A stretch of DNA of 64,000 nt from Nocardioides cremeus (GCF_030518195.1 NZ_JAULSC010000004.1:186001-250000); one strand, 5' to 3'. Positions 7,730 through 17,218 are shown, counted from the stretch's first letter. Numbers and translations: made by a program. Notes: generated by a model not told the origin, from the letters alone.

Positions 7730-8386
7730 CTACCCCTCGTAGGTGATCTCGGCGCGCCATCCGTCCTCGTCCTGCCGGGCGGCCACGAAAAGGGCGTCTG
7801 CCACGCGATCGGGCGTGAAGGCACCCTCGGTCGACAACGTGCCGCACACCGTGACCGACACCGCTCGGACGCCGTCCCCCTTCAGGGTCGCGTCGAGGCT
7901 GTGCACGAGATTGCGGACGCCAGCCTTCTGCACCCCCAAGGAAGCAGCCTCACTCCAGGGCTCGTCCGCGGCCATGCTGCCGGTGACCGTCACCCGCGCG
8001 CCTGCGGACATGAAGGGCCGGACGGCCTGCACGGCGGTGAGGAGAGCCCCCACGCCGAGCGCCACATCGGCAAGGAGCTCGTCGACCTGGAGCTCAAGGG
8101 GGTTCTTGTGCCGAAAGGCGCTGGGGTTGAAGTGCAGTACATCGACCCGGCCGGCCTGGGCGGCGAGGTCGGTGATGGCGCTTGCCGCAGCCGTGGTGTC
8201 GGTGACGTCGGCCACCGCCCACTGCACCGCGGTGCCGCCCGCCTCGAGCTCCTCGGCCAGCGCCCGCACCGGGGCCTCCTCGTTGCCCACCAGCGCGACG
8301 GAGTACCCATCACGGGCGTAGCGGCGGGCCAGGGACCCGCTGACCCCGGGGCCGGCTCCGACGACGACGATCAGCGGCGCGTTCAC
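7730..8386 (-). CDS. SDR-family protein, atypical active site
   Basis: 218-residue short-chain dehydrogenase/reductase fold. The N-terminal nucleotide-binding motif is GAGPGVSGSLA. The catalytic Ser is visible in VTGSMAA, but the expected YxxxK reads LGVQK, so the usual Tyr is Leu. It is shorter than the typical 250 residues. GTG at 8386 follows AGGAG. It is the last gene of the operon running from 13378. An impaired or altered dehydrogenase role on a CoA intermediate is possible; function is open. Confidence 0.8.
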   Translation of the reverse strand: MNAPLIVVVGAGPGVSGSLARRYARDGYSVALVGNEEAPVRALAEELEAGGTAVQWAVADVTDTTAAASAITDLAAQAGRVDVLHFNPSAFRHKNPLELQVDELLADVALGVGALLTAVQAVRPFMSAGARVTVTGSMAADEPWSEAASLGVQKAGVRNLVHSLDATLKGDGVRAVSVTVCGTLSTEGAFTPDRVADALFVAARQDEDGWRAEITYEG

Positions 8387-8423
8387 GAGGACTCCTGGAT
8401 GGCGGGGTAGAACGGGGACGCGT

Positions 8424-9884
8424 TCACACCGGAGCGCCGAAGCGATCGACGACGTGACGCCGCACCAGCTTGCCGGTCTCGGTGCGGGGGAGGTCGGACC
8501 AGATCACGATCTCCTCGGGGGTCTTGCTGCCGCGCAGTGTGGACCGGGCGAAGTCGCGGAGCTGCTCGAGGTCGACCTCTTCGCCCTCTCGCAGCACCAC
8601 GGCCGCAACGATCCGCTGGCCCCACTGCTCGTCGGGCAGTCCTACCACCGCGACATCGGAGATCGCTGGGTGCCGCATCAGCACGTCCTCGATCTCCGCC
8701 GGTGCGACGTTCTCGGCCCCACGGATGATCGTGTCGTCGGTCCGACCGCCGATGAAGAGGTAGCCGTCCTCATCGAGGAAGCCCTCGTCGCGGGTGTCGA
8801 AGAAGCCGCGCTCGTCCACCTGGCGGCCCTTGCCTGCGTACTCCGCCGACACCTGGTCCCCCGCGACCCAGATCCGTCCCGGAACACCAGAACCCAGCGG
8901 CACGCCGTCCGGCCCACGGATCTCGAGCTGGACGCCGGGCAGGGGACGGCCCACCGAGCCGAGCCGCGCCCGGACGAACGGGTCCTGCGACGCTAGTACG
9001 TCGCGGTGGTCCTGCGGGGTGAGCACCGCGATCGTCGAGCTGGTCTCGGTGAGTCCGTAGGCGTTGACGAAGTCAAGGTCGGGCCAGGTCTCCAGCGCCT
9101 TGCGCACGACGGACGATGGGGCAGGCGCGCCCCCGTAGGCGAGCGTCCGCAACCGTCCGAGCGAGCGGTCGCCGCGAACGTCGAGCAGTCGCGCGAGCAT
9201 GGTCGGCACCACCAGCGCGTTGGTGACTCCCTCCGAGCGGACCAGCGCGAGCCACTCCTGGGGATCGAACCGCTCCAGGGTGATCAGCCGGCGCCCGGCG
9301 TACAGGCTGGTGATCACGTTCGCCACCGCGGCGATGTGGTACGGCGGCACGCTCATCAGGGCGGCCTCGTCATCACCCGCCGAGGCGAACTCGACCGAGC
9401 CGAAGACGTACGAGACCAGGTTGCTGTGCCTGAGCAGCACGCCCTTCGGCTCGCTCGTCGTGCCGCTGGTGTAGATGACCACGGCCGGAATGTCCTCGTA
9501 GCCGGGCTCGACGGCGTCGAACGGGTCGGTGGAGGTGGTGACGTCCAGCCAGTCCTGCGCCGGCAGCGCACCGGCCCCCGGGCCCACGACGAACGCTCCG
9601 GGATGCCGGGCGCGCAGTGCGTCCAGCTGCTCGGCGCCGAGCCGGTAGTTGAGCGGCACGAGCGGCACACCGGCGTAGGCTGCGGCAAACATCGCAACCG
9701 GGAAGCCCAAACCGTTGACGTCGGTGTAGACGATCGCGTCCGCCCCCCGATCGGCAACGAGACGGGCCCCGCGCTGAGCGGCATCGCGTAGCGCAACGGC
9801 GGTCAGCCCGCTAGTCCTGGTGCCGACGATGACACGGTCTCCGAATCCGTCGGCGGCCATGTCGAGCAACATCGTGAGGTTCAT
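8424..9884 (-). CDS. Acyl-CoA synthetase (AMP-binding, class I ANL)
   Basis: 486-residue adenylate-forming ligase that would activate a carboxylic acid with ATP and CoA. The P-loop-like motif YTSGTTSEPKG lies near residue 140, the A5 motif NAYGLTETSS in the middle, and the hinge/A8 region with GRTDDTIIRGAENVAPAEIE near the C-terminus. The A10 lysine is in TETGKLVRR. It is followed by the SDR gene and preceded by a small unknown gene. It probably activates the island substrate or an intermediate. Confidence 0.9.
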   Translation of the reverse strand: MNLTMLLDMAADGFGDRVIVGTRTSGLTAVALRDAAQRGARLVADRGADAIVYTDVNGLGFPVAMFAAAYAGVPLVPLNYRLGAEQLDALRARHPGAFVVGPGAGALPAQDWLDVTTSTDPFDAVEPGYEDIPAVVIYTSGTTSEPKGVLLRHSNLVSYVFGSVEFASAGDDEAALMSVPPYHIAAVANVITSLYAGRRLITLERFDPQEWLALVRSEGVTNALVVPTMLARLLDVRGDRSLGRLRTLAYGGAPAPSSVVRKALETWPDLDFVNAYGLTETSSTIAVLTPQDHRDVLASQDPFVRARLGSVGRPLPGVQLEIRGPDGVPLGSGVPGRIWVAGDQVSAEYAGKGRQVDERGFFDTRDEGFLDEDGYLFIGGRTDDTIIRGAENVAPAEIEDVLMRHPAISDVAVVGLPDEQWGQRIVAAVVLREGEEVDLEQLRDFARSTLRGSKTPEEIVIWSDLPRTETGKLVRRHVVDRFGAPV

Positions 9885-9899
9885 CGAGAGACTCCCGTC

Positions 9900-10205
9900 T
9901 CAGTCGGAGGACGGCAGCGCCTTGGCTTCGGCCGTGGCCAGGAGGACACCGTCGAGGGCCAGGGAAGCAGGTCCGGCCTTGGTGCAGAGAACCTCGACGG
10001 TGCCGTCTGCGTCCACGTAGCGCTTGCCCAGCAGGCTGCCCTGCAGGTGCGCCGGATCGGCGTCGGCCGGCGTGACCTCGGATCCCTTGGGTACCAACGG
10101 CGCGCCGCCGCACGTAAGTACGACGTCGCCGTCGGGCACCTTGGTCGCGATGACCGCGGTGTCGTCGACGACGCTGACAAGGGCCTGGCCCACCTTGAGC
10201 TTCAT
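9900..10205 (-). CDS. Small conserved protein of unknown function
   Basis: 101-residue acidic protein starting MKLKVGQAL at 10205, preceded by GAAGGAAG. The longer frame to 10289 lacks a ribosome site and was not used. It contains one CGGAPLVP segment and CTKAGPASLALDG near the end, no membrane segment and no recognised domain. It sits between the crotonase gene and the acyl-CoA synthetase gene. I do not recognise a function; the position suggests an accessory role for the ligase. Confidence 0.7.
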   Translation of the reverse strand: MKLKVGQALVSVVDDTAVIATKVPDGDVVLTCGGAPLVPKGSEVTPADADPAHLQGSLLGKRYVDADGTVEVLCTKAGPASLALDGVLLATAEAKALPSSD

Positions 10206-10239
10206 GGTTGCACTTCCTTCGGTTCTCATCGTTGAGTTG

Positions 10240-11010
10240 TTACGCGCCGGTCCACACGGGACTCCGCTTCTCCGCGAACGCAGCCGCACCCTCGCGGGCG
10301 TCGACCGAGGAGAACACCGGCATCATGAGCGGTTCCTGCTGCTTCCAGCCTTCCTCGAAGCTCCAGTCGGGTGCCGAACGGGCGATCTGCTTGGTCACCG
10401 CGACGGCAAGTGGTCCGTTCGCCGCGACCACACCGGCCAGCTCGAGGGCAGCGCCCACGGCCTCGCCAGGTGCCACCACCCGGTTGACAAGCCCGAGCTC
10501 GGCGGCCCGCGAGGCCGTGATCGGGTCGCCGGTCAGCAACAGCTCCAGGGCGATGGCCAGCGGCAGTCGCCGCGACAAGTGCAGGGCGGCGCCACCTCCT
10601 GCGACCAGGGCGCGCTTGACCTCCGGCACCCCGAGGCGGGCATCCTCGGCGGCGACGACCATGTCGCAAGCCAGGAGCAGCTCGAAGCCTCCGGCGACCG
10701 CCCACCCCTCGACCGCCCCGATCAGCGGCTTGCGGGGTGGGGCCATCGTGATGCCGCACAGTCCCCTGTCGCCCACCAGCGGCGACTCGCCCGCGAGGAA
10801 GGCCTTGAGGTCCATCCCGGAGCTGAAGGTCCCGCCGGCCCCAGTGAGGACCCCGACGAACAGCGAGTCGTCGGCGTCGAGCTCGTCGATCGCGGCCGCC
10901 ACTCCGAGGGCGACCGCACCATCGAGCGCGTTGCGGGCGTCGGGCCGGTTGATGGTGACTAGCAGCACCGAGCCGTGTCGTTCGGTCAGAACGGCGTCCT
11001 CCGAGCCCAT
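10240..11010 (-). CDS. Enoyl-CoA hydratase/isomerase (crotonase)
   Basis: 256-residue crotonase. The start MGSEDAV at 11010 overlaps the dehydrogenase stop by ATGA; a longer frame to 11190 is only the shadow of that gene. Oxyanion-hole signatures are INRPDARNALDG and GTFSSGMDLKAF. The region around the first catalytic acidic residue reads GVPEVKRALVAGGGA. It would hydrate or isomerise an unsaturated acyl-CoA produced by the dehydrogenase next to it. Confidence 0.9.
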   Translation of the reverse strand: MGSEDAVLTERHGSVLLVTINRPDARNALDGAVALGVAAAIDELDADDSLFVGVLTGAGGTFSSGMDLKAFLAGESPLVGDRGLCGITMAPPRKPLIGAVEGWAVAGGFELLLACDMVVAAEDARLGVPEVKRALVAGGGAALHLSRRLPLAIALELLLTGDPITASRAAELGLVNRVVAPGEAVGAALELAGVVAANGPLAVAVTKQIARSAPDWSFEEGWKQQEPLMMPVFSSVDAREGAAAFAEKRSPVWTGA

Positions 11011-12164
11011 CAGAACCCCAGGTCCCGTCCGATGATCTCCTTCATGATCTCGGTGGTGCCACCGAGGATCGTGGAGATGCGGACGTCCTGGTAGTCGCGG
11101 GCCACCGGATACTCGAGCATGTAGCCCCATCCTCCATGGAGCTGCAGGCACTGGTCCACAACTTTTTTGTGCAGCTCGGTGCACCACCACTTGGCCTTGG
11201 CCGCGTCGACGGCGGAGAGGTCGTCGGTCAGCACTCGTCGGATGCAGTCGTCGATGTAGGTCTGAGCGATGTCGAGCTCGGTCGCCATCTCGGCAAGCAT
11301 GAACCGGTTGGCCTGGAAAGACCCGATCGACTGCCCGAAGGCCTGTCGGTCGTGAGCATACTTGACGGTGTCGTCAAACGTCCGGCGCGCGCCGGCGACC
11401 GCCCCGACGCCGATCGAGAGCCGTTCGGACGGGAGGTTCTCCATCAGGTGTCGGAAGCCCATGCCCTCGGTGCCGAGGAGGTTGGTGACCGGCACCCGGC
11501 AGTCGGCGAAGAAGAGCTCTGCAGTGTCCTGGCTCTTGAGGCCGATCTTGTCGAGCTTGCGGCCCTTCTCGAAACCGGGGGTGCCGTCCTCGACGACGAT
11601 CAGGCTGAAGCCCTTGTGGCCGGCGTCCGGGTCGGTGCGGCAGAAGACCACGACGGCATCACAGAGAAGGCCGCCGGAGATGAAGGTCTTCTGGCCGTTG
11701 AGCACCCAGTGCTCGCCGTCGCGCACCGCAGAGGTGCGAGCCCCTGCCAGGTCGCTGCCGGCACCGGGCTCGCTCATCGCGATCGAGAACAGCAGCGAGC
11801 CGGAGGCCATCGGACCCAACCAACGCTCGCGCTGCTCCTCGGTGGTGAGGCGGAGCAGGTAGGGCGCGAGGATGTCGTTGATGAGTGTCAGGGCCAAGCC
11901 GTTGGCGCCCGAACCGGCGATGTTCATCTCCTCGGCAACGATGGCGTTGTAGCGGAAGTCGTCGATGCCCAGGCCTCCGTAGGCCTCGGGGACGTTGAAC
12001 CCCATGACACCAGCCGCCGCGGCCGCCTTGTAGACCTGCTTGTCGACCATGCCGGCGTCGTTCCACTCCTCGGCGTGGGGGGCGACCTCGCGGGCGATGA
12101 ACTCACGGACCAGCGCTCGGAAGTCGTCGTGCTCGGTCTCGAAGATGCTGCGTCCGGCGCTCAT
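11010..12164 (-). CDS. Acyl-CoA dehydrogenase, complete-motif type
   Basis: 384-residue flavoprotein that introduces a C=C bond into an acyl-CoA. Unlike the other dehydrogenases here it carries both halves of the family signature: MSEPGAGSDLAGA near residue 134 and DRQAFGQSIGSFQ near residue 275, with LHGGWGYM and ILGGTTEIMK at the C-terminus. It should therefore work as a normal homotetramer. It is coupled by ATGA overlaps to the amidohydrolase upstream and crotonase downstream. Confidence 0.93.
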   Translation of the reverse strand: MSAGRSIFETEHDDFRALVREFIAREVAPHAEEWNDAGMVDKQVYKAAAAAGVMGFNVPEAYGGLGIDDFRYNAIVAEEMNIAGSGANGLALTLINDILAPYLLRLTTEEQRERWLGPMASGSLLFSIAMSEPGAGSDLAGARTSAVRDGEHWVLNGQKTFISGGLLCDAVVVFCRTDPDAGHKGFSLIVVEDGTPGFEKGRKLDKIGLKSQDTAELFFADCRVPVTNLLGTEGMGFRHLMENLPSERLSIGVGAVAGARRTFDDTVKYAHDRQAFGQSIGSFQANRFMLAEMATELDIAQTYIDDCIRRVLTDDLSAVDAAKAKWWCTELHKKVVDQCLQLHGGWGYMLEYPVARDYQDVRISTILGGTTEIMKEIIGRDLGF

Positions 12165-13378
12165 CAGGCGGGCACCATCTCGGCGGGGTTGCGCACGGGC
12201 AGACCCAGGAACCGCCGGGCGTTGTCACCCATGAAGTCGTACATCCGCTTCTCGCTGAGGTCCTCTTCGTTGTAACGGAAGATCCCCTTGGGCTCCTCGA
12301 GGCCCTCCGGGTGCGGGAAGTCCGAGCCGAACATGACGCGGTCCCAGCCGACGGTCTCCACGACGTCCTCGACCGAGCCCTCCCAGAACGGGCTGATCCA
12401 CACGTTACGACGGAAGACGTCGATGGGGTGCTCGGGGAATGCCTGCGGCATCTTCTTGTAGTAGAGCTCGAAGTCGTCGAAGAGCGGGTGAAGCCACGAG
12501 CTTCCGTTCTCGACGCTGGCGATACGCAGCTTGGGGAAGCGCGTCAGGGTGCCGTGGGTGATGAGGCTGGTCAACATGTCGGTGATCTCGCGGTGGCCGA
12601 GCGCGATCCAGCGGAAGGCGCTCATCTCGGTGAACACCTGGCTGTTGGGCGGCTCCCACATGTTGATGTAGGAGTCGAGCGGCGGCTGGCTTGCGTGCAG
12701 GACGACGGGCATGCCGCTGGCCTCGACCTCGCGCCAGAACGGGTCGAACTCGGGCAGTGCGGGCGAGCGCCAGCCCTTCCAGTTCTTGACCGGCGACGGC
12801 TTGATCAAGATGACCTTCGCACCGTTCTCCTGAACGTACTCCAGCTCCTTCAGGCCCTCGTCGAGCTGGCCCAGGTTGATCACCGGGGTCATGAAGAGGC
12901 GGTCGGCGTGGGTGAATCCCCAGGTCTCGAGCATCCAGCGGTTGAGAGCGTGGATCATCGCCGAGCAGAGCTCGGGGTCCTCGCTGGCCGAGGCCTCGAC
13001 GAGATTGGCCAGCGTCGGGTAGACGATGGCCTCGTCGACGCCCTGGGCGTCGATCGCCTCCAGGCGTGGACCCGGCTCCCGGAAGGCTGGGATCGAGTCC
13101 ATCGACTTCTCCACCGCCATCTCGCGCAGGGAGCGCCCCTCCTCGTTCTGGCCGGCGAAGAACTTCTCCCAGGCACCCGGCGCTGCCACCCTGTCGAACG
13201 TCGGGTTGGGGATGTAGTCGCGGATCTTGCCCAGGATCGAGATGCGGGTCTGACGACCCACCTGGATGAACTGGACGGCCGACTTGTACTTCTCCGGGAG
13301 GAACTTCGTGAGCGCCTCGGTGGTCTCGTACATGTGGGTGTCGGCATCGAAGATCGGCACATCGGTGAACGTGGTCAT
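12164..13378 (-). CDS. Amidohydrolase family 2 (ACMSD-like) metal enzyme
   Basis: 404-residue TIM-barrel metal-dependent hydrolase or decarboxylase. The first metal motif reads FDADTHMYE instead of HxH at the N-terminus; further ligands are His in VVLHASQPP, a His-containing IALGHREI segment and the terminal Asp in MFGSDFPHPEG. ATG at 13378 follows GAGAGGAA. It is the first gene of the operon behind operator A. ACMSD relatives act on ring-derived acids by C-C bond cleavage or decarboxylation. Shares family with the protein at 37951. Confidence 0.85.
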   Translation of the reverse strand: MTTFTDVPIFDADTHMYETTEALTKFLPEKYKSAVQFIQVGRQTRISILGKIRDYIPNPTFDRVAAPGAWEKFFAGQNEEGRSLREMAVEKSMDSIPAFREPGPRLEAIDAQGVDEAIVYPTLANLVEASASEDPELCSAMIHALNRWMLETWGFTHADRLFMTPVINLGQLDEGLKELEYVQENGAKVILIKPSPVKNWKGWRSPALPEFDPFWREVEASGMPVVLHASQPPLDSYINMWEPPNSQVFTEMSAFRWIALGHREITDMLTSLITHGTLTRFPKLRIASVENGSSWLHPLFDDFELYYKKMPQAFPEHPIDVFRRNVWISPFWEGSVEDVVETVGWDRVMFGSDFPHPEGLEEPKGIFRYNEEDLSEKRMYDFMGDNARRFLGLPVRNPAEMVPA

Positions 13379-13431
13379 GACCCGTTCCTCTCGCGGTCGC
13401 GCAGTCGTTGGAGTCCTCAACCTAGACGTGT

Positions 13432-13447
13432 TTGACGAAAGCGTCAA
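13432..13447. promoter_or_regulatory. Palindromic operator A
   Basis: TTGACG-AAAG-CGTCAA, perfect 6-bp arms with a 4-bp spacer. It lies between the divergent amidohydrolase operon (start 13378) and the TetR gene (start 13603). It belongs to the seven-site family seen in this island. A further CGTCAA half-site lies at 13520-13525. Confidence 0.75.
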
Positions 13448-13602
13448 CAAAGCCGGTCCGCCCACTTTTGTGACCACACTGGAGGACTGCCAACGGGCCG
13501 GTTCGACGATCTGAACGAGCGTCAACGAACCCGTCACATAACATGGGGTCGACACATGACCAGGCGTGGCGACCAGCCACTGCGCGCACCGGATCGAGGA
13601 CC

Positions 13603-14295
13603 ATGACCACCAGCGAGACTGCGGAGGACGCTGCCCCCCATCCCGACGTCGACGCGACCGACCCCCCCGCCGTCGAATCGGACGACGAGGACGGCGGCCT
13701 CGGCTTGCGGGCGCTGCGCACACGCCAGACCATCATCGATGCGGCTCGGCAGCTCTTCCTCGAACGCGGTTATGCCGGCACCCGCATCAACAACATCACC
13801 GACGCGTGCGGGATCTCGCGTGCTGGCTTCTACACCTACTTCAAGGACAAGCGCGCGATCGCGAATGTCCTAGGTGAGTCGGCCTACGCCGACATCCTCG
13901 GGGTGCTCGGCGAGTGGGACCGGATCAGCCGCCCGGCGCAGCTCGACGAGATCGTGGACTGGGTGCACCAATACTTCCGGTACATGGACCGCCACGGCGC
14001 ATTCGTGTTCTCGGCCAGCCAATTCGTTCCCAAGGACGGGGAGGACGATTACCGGCAGCAGGCCCGCCGGATGCAGATGCGCGCCGCGTTCCTCTTCGGG
14101 GTGGCGCTTCGCTCGCGCCAACCCTCTCCAACCCCGGCACCCGAGGCCCTAGGGCTGATGGTGATCGCGATGCTCGACCGTTCCTGGTTCTTCGTGCGCG
14201 CCCAGGCCTTGCCGGTCAGCGACGACGACATGATCTTGACCATCGCCCACTCGATCATGGACATCCTCGGCGGCCGCGACCACGACCAGTCATGA
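13603..14295 (+). CDS. TetR-family regulator, predicted master regulator of the island
   Basis: 230-residue TetR protein. After an acidic N-terminal tail of about 45 residues, the HTH runs from QTIIDAARQLFLERGYAGTR to the recognition helix ISRAGFYTYFKDK. The C-terminal part is a helical ligand domain. ATG at 13603 follows GAGGA; the earlier frame start at 13543 lacks one. It is the only regulator gene inside the island and lies beside operator A, so it is the best candidate to bind all seven sites, probably released by a CoA thioester as in KstR-type systems. That is inference. Confidence 0.9.
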   Translation: MTTSETAEDAAPHPDVDATDPPAVESDDEDGGLGLRALRTRQTIIDAARQLFLERGYAGTRINNITDACGISRAGFYTYFKDKRAIANVLGESAYADILGVLGEWDRISRPAQLDEIVDWVHQYFRYMDRHGAFVFSASQFVPKDGEDDYRQQARRMQMRAAFLFGVALRSRQPSPTPAPEALGLMVIAMLDRSWFFVRAQALPVSDDDMILTIAHSIMDILGGRDHDQS

Positions 14296-14316
14296 TGCAG
14301 TCGGCCGACCGGTCCC

Positions 14317-15090
14317 TCAACGCGGCTGGAAGCGTTGCGCCCCGTCGAGTCGGATGGTCTCGCCGTTGAGGTAGGTGTTGGTCAAGGCGTGCACGGCGAG
14401 GTCGCCGAACTCGCCAGGACGGCCCAACCGCTTCGGGAACGGCACTGCCGCACCGAACTTCTCGAGCATCTCCGCACCGACCGACTCCATGATGGGGGTC
14501 CGCATCGTGCCGGGGGCGATACAGACGACCCGGATGCCGACCGCAGCGAGGTCGCGAGCCGCGACCAGGGTGAGGCCGGCGACCCCGGCCTTGGCAGCGG
14601 CGTACGCCGACTGACCCATCTGACCCTCGTACGCTGCGATGCTGGCGGTGGTGACGACAGCGCCTCGCTGACCGTCCGCAGTGTCCGGCTCGCTCGTCGC
14701 GATCGCAGCGGCCGTGAGCCGTAGGACGTTGTAGGTGCCGGTGAGATACAGATCGAGGGTCTTGGTGAAGCCCTCGAGCCCGGCGGGCGAGCCGTCGCGC
14801 TGGACGATCTTCTCCGCCACCCCCCACCCACCGTGCGCAGTGACGGCGTATCGCAGCGGGGCCAGCTCGCCAGCGGCGGCGATGGCGCCCTGCACGGTGT
14901 CGTTGTCGAGCACGTCGGTGCGCACGTAGCGAACGGCGTCTCCGAGCTCGACGGCGAGGGCCTCGCCCTTGGCGTCGGCCAGGTCGGCGATCACCGCGTG
15001 CCCGCCGGCCGCGACGACGGCACGCACCACGGCCTCGCCGAGGCCGCCGGCACCCCCGGTCACGATGGTCGACGTGTTGCTCAGCTTCAT
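14317..15090 (-). CDS. 3-hydroxyacyl-CoA dehydrogenase, SDR type (HSD10-like)
   Basis: 257-residue SDR. Motifs are TGGAGGLGEAVV at the N-terminus, catalytic Ser in TTASIAAYEG and the YAAAK pair near residues 164-168. The C-terminal segment CIAPGTMRTPIM and PFPKRLGRPGEF matches type II 3-hydroxyacyl-CoA dehydrogenases. It ends the long operon that starts at 22207 and overlaps the ligase gene by 4 bp. It would oxidise a 3-hydroxyacyl-CoA with NAD. Confidence 0.88.
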   Translation of the reverse strand: MKLSNTSTIVTGGAGGLGEAVVRAVVAAGGHAVIADLADAKGEALAVELGDAVRYVRTDVLDNDTVQGAIAAAGELAPLRYAVTAHGGWGVAEKIVQRDGSPAGLEGFTKTLDLYLTGTYNVLRLTAAAIATSEPDTADGQRGAVVTTASIAAYEGQMGQSAYAAAKAGVAGLTLVAARDLAAVGIRVVCIAPGTMRTPIMESVGAEMLEKFGAAVPFPKRLGRPGEFGDLAVHALTNTYLNGETIRLDGAQRFQPR

Positions 15091-16706
15091 GCGTGGTTCC
15101 TCTCGGTTGCTCCGACGGTCGCCGGAGGAGTCTCAGGAGCGCCGAACCGGCGCTTGAGCTCGGCCTTGGCGACCTTCGCCAGACCGGTGCGCGGCAGCTC
15201 GTCGACGACCTCGAGCCGCTCGGGCCACTTCTGCCGCATGAGTCCCGCGGCGGCAAGGTGTTCGGCGAGGTCGACCAGGCTCGGACGGGGGTGGCCCGGA
15301 CGGACGGCGACGACGGCACACACGAGCTCGCCGCGCTCCTCGTCGGGCAGCCCCACCACTGCCACCTCGGCCACACCGGGGAAGGTGCCGAGAACCAGCT
15401 CGATCTCGAACGGGACGAGGTTCTCGCCCTTGCGGATGATCACGTCCTTCAACCGTCCGACCACCTCGACGTGACCGCTGTCGTGGACGATGCCCAGGTC
15501 GCCGGTGCGGAACCAACCGTCGGCGGTGAAAGCGCGTTCGGTCTCGGAGTGATCCAGGTAACCCCGACAGACCCCCCGTCCGCTGACCTGCAGCTCACCG
15601 GACTCGCCAGGCGGCAGCGGCTCACCGGAGGGACCCACTGCGCGCACCTCGTTCCCAGGCACGACGCCCCCATCGGTCCGCGCAAGGAGATCACCGGGGT
15701 CGTGCGGGTCACCTACCGCGATCATCGGGACCTCGGTCATCCCGTAGTCGTGGGCCACGACGGTCCCGAGGACGTCACGCACCTGCTCGAACAGCTCGAC
15801 CGAACAGGGCGCGCCCCCTCCCTTGAGCACGCGTAGCGACGGGAGGAACGGCTGAACATCAGCGTCCTGCGCCAGGGCCACGAGCGCCTGGTAGAAGGGA
15901 GGAGCGCCTCCGGTGACGGTGACGCCGTGCATGTGCATCGCCTCCGCTGCCGGCCCCGGCACGAAGGCCTCCTGGAGGAGGATCGGGTAGCCACCGCCGA
16001 GCGCTGCGATGAGGTAGAGGACTCCTCCGACGTGGGCGATGGGGAACGCGGCAGCCGCGAGCTCGTCGGGCTCGGCGCCGAGCCGCCCCCTCCCGGCGAA
16101 GCCGAGGCCGCCGGTCAGCAGGCTGTCGTCGGTGTGACGCACTCCCTTAGGCATGCCCGAGGAGCCCGAGGTGAAATAGATCCACCGGACGTCGTCGGGG
16201 TCAGCCGCCGGTGCCGTCACCGTGGCTGCCTCGTGATCGGCGCCGGTCGGGTCGAGATCGATGACGATCACTCGGGGGCGCACGCTCTCCGGGAGGTCCA
16301 GACGCTCCGCCATGGCGACGAAGTCGTGTCCGTTCCAGGTGCCGGGTACGAGGAAGTGCTCGGCCTCGACCGCCACGAGGCAGGCCGTCACCTCACGCTC
16401 GCGGTAGAGCGGGATGATGGGCGCCTGCACGGCGCCCAGCCGACGCAGCGCGAGCATGACGGCGTACGTGCTGATCCTGGTCGGGAGCTGCCACGCCACG
16501 CGGGTCCCGGACTCGATCCCCAGCTCCGTCAGCAGCGCCGCGTACTGCTCGACCAGGCCGAGGAGCTGCCGACAGGTCACCCTCCGGCCCTCCTCGTCGA
16601 GGAGAGCCAGGGCGTCCGGCGTAAGCGCGGCCCGCCGCTCGAGCAGCTGAAGCACCGTGTCGGCCTCGATCATCCACGGCCACGAACCCGTGGTCGACTC
16701 GCTCAT
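15087..16706 (-). CDS. Acyl-CoA synthetase (AMP-binding)
   Basis: 539-residue ANL ligase, a second acid-activating enzyme in the island. The A3 motif reads FTSGSSGMPKGVRHTD near residue 190, A5 is HDYGMTEVPM, A7-A8 is FRTGDLGI and GRLKDVIIRKGENLVPFEIE. The A10 lysine is in RTGLAKVAKAEL. The start MSESTTG at 16706 is chosen over 16751 because it overlaps the MaoC stop by 4 bp as elsewhere in this operon. Confidence 0.9.
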   Translation of the reverse strand: MSESTTGSWPWMIEADTVLQLLERRAALTPDALALLDEEGRRVTCRQLLGLVEQYAALLTELGIESGTRVAWQLPTRISTYAVMLALRRLGAVQAPIIPLYREREVTACLVAVEAEHFLVPGTWNGHDFVAMAERLDLPESVRPRVIVIDLDPTGADHEAATVTAPAADPDDVRWIYFTSGSSGMPKGVRHTDDSLLTGGLGFAGRGRLGAEPDELAAAAFPIAHVGGVLYLIAALGGGYPILLQEAFVPGPAAEAMHMHGVTVTGGAPPFYQALVALAQDADVQPFLPSLRVLKGGGAPCSVELFEQVRDVLGTVVAHDYGMTEVPMIAVGDPHDPGDLLARTDGGVVPGNEVRAVGPSGEPLPPGESGELQVSGRGVCRGYLDHSETERAFTADGWFRTGDLGIVHDSGHVEVVGRLKDVIIRKGENLVPFEIELVLGTFPGVAEVAVVGLPDEERGELVCAVVAVRPGHPRPSLVDLAEHLAAAGLMRQKWPERLEVVDELPRTGLAKVAKAELKRRFGAPETPPATVGATERNHA

Positions 16707-17218
16707 CGACTCTCCTCGAAGTGATAGCGCGACACCAGGTCGGCGACGCACGCAGGCTTCGCGCCGCCCTCGACCTCGACAACGACCCGGGTCACGAACT
16801 GAGCCGAACTCGACGACAGCTCGTCCAGCCCGGTCACGGTCATCCGGGCTCGCACCCGACTACCGGCCAGGACCGGGCTGGGGAACCGGACCCGGTCGAG
16901 CCCGTAGTTGACTCCCATCAATGCCCCGTCGAAGCGTCGCAGCTGGTTGACGAAGTACGGCACCAGCGACAGCGTCAACAGCCCGTGGGCGACCGGCGCC
17001 CCGAACGGGCCCTCGGCCGCACGGATCGGATCGACGTGGATCCACTGGTGGTCCATGGTGTCGTCGGCGAAGCCGTCGATGCGCGTTTGGTCGACCGTCA
17101 GCCACGCGGTCGGGCCCAGCTCGCGCCCGACGATCCTACGGAGCCCCTCGAGGCCCGGGACGACGAGCGCGCCACCGGCCGAGCTCACGTCGGTGAGGTC
17201 GATGCGTGGCTCAGCCAT
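16703..17218 (-). CDS. MaoC-like (R)-hydratase
   Basis: 171-residue single hotdog enoyl-CoA hydratase. The hydratase signature is visible as FADDTMDHQWIHVDP near residue 50 (catalytic Asp and His), followed by PVAHGLLTLSL. Such single MaoC proteins can be homodimers or heterodimers; here no second MaoC gene exists in the island. It lies between the Ltp2-like gene and the ligase, with overlapping ends. It probably hydrates the enoyl-CoA before aldol cleavage by the neighbouring Ltp2-DUF35 pair. Confidence 0.87.
   Translation of the reverse strand: MAEPRIDLTDVSSAGGALVVPGLEGLRRIVGRELGPTAWLTVDQTRIDGFADDTMDHQWIHVDPIRAAEGPFGAPVAHGLLTLSLVPYFVNQLRRFDGALMGVNYGLDRVRFPSPVLAGSRVRARMTVTGLDELSSSSAQFVTRVVVEVEGGAKPACVADLVSRYHFEESR

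Noticed and set aside
11362..11377. TTGACGGTGTCGTCAA, a perfect match to the island operator inside the dehydrogenase gene at 11010
   Set aside because: It encodes the conserved FDDTVK stretch of acyl-CoA dehydrogenases, so coding constraint can explain it. It is mid-gene with no internal start nearby. Kept out of the operator list, although binding cannot be excluded.
13432..13447. Assignment of the TetR regulator as KstR or KstR2
   Set aside because: The operator TTGACG-n4-CGTCAA does not match the recognition motifs established for those regulators, and ring-degradation genes are absent.
13510..13537. Further CGTCAA/CGTCAC half-sites before the TetR gene
   Set aside because: No paired arm at the right spacing, so not counted as an operator.
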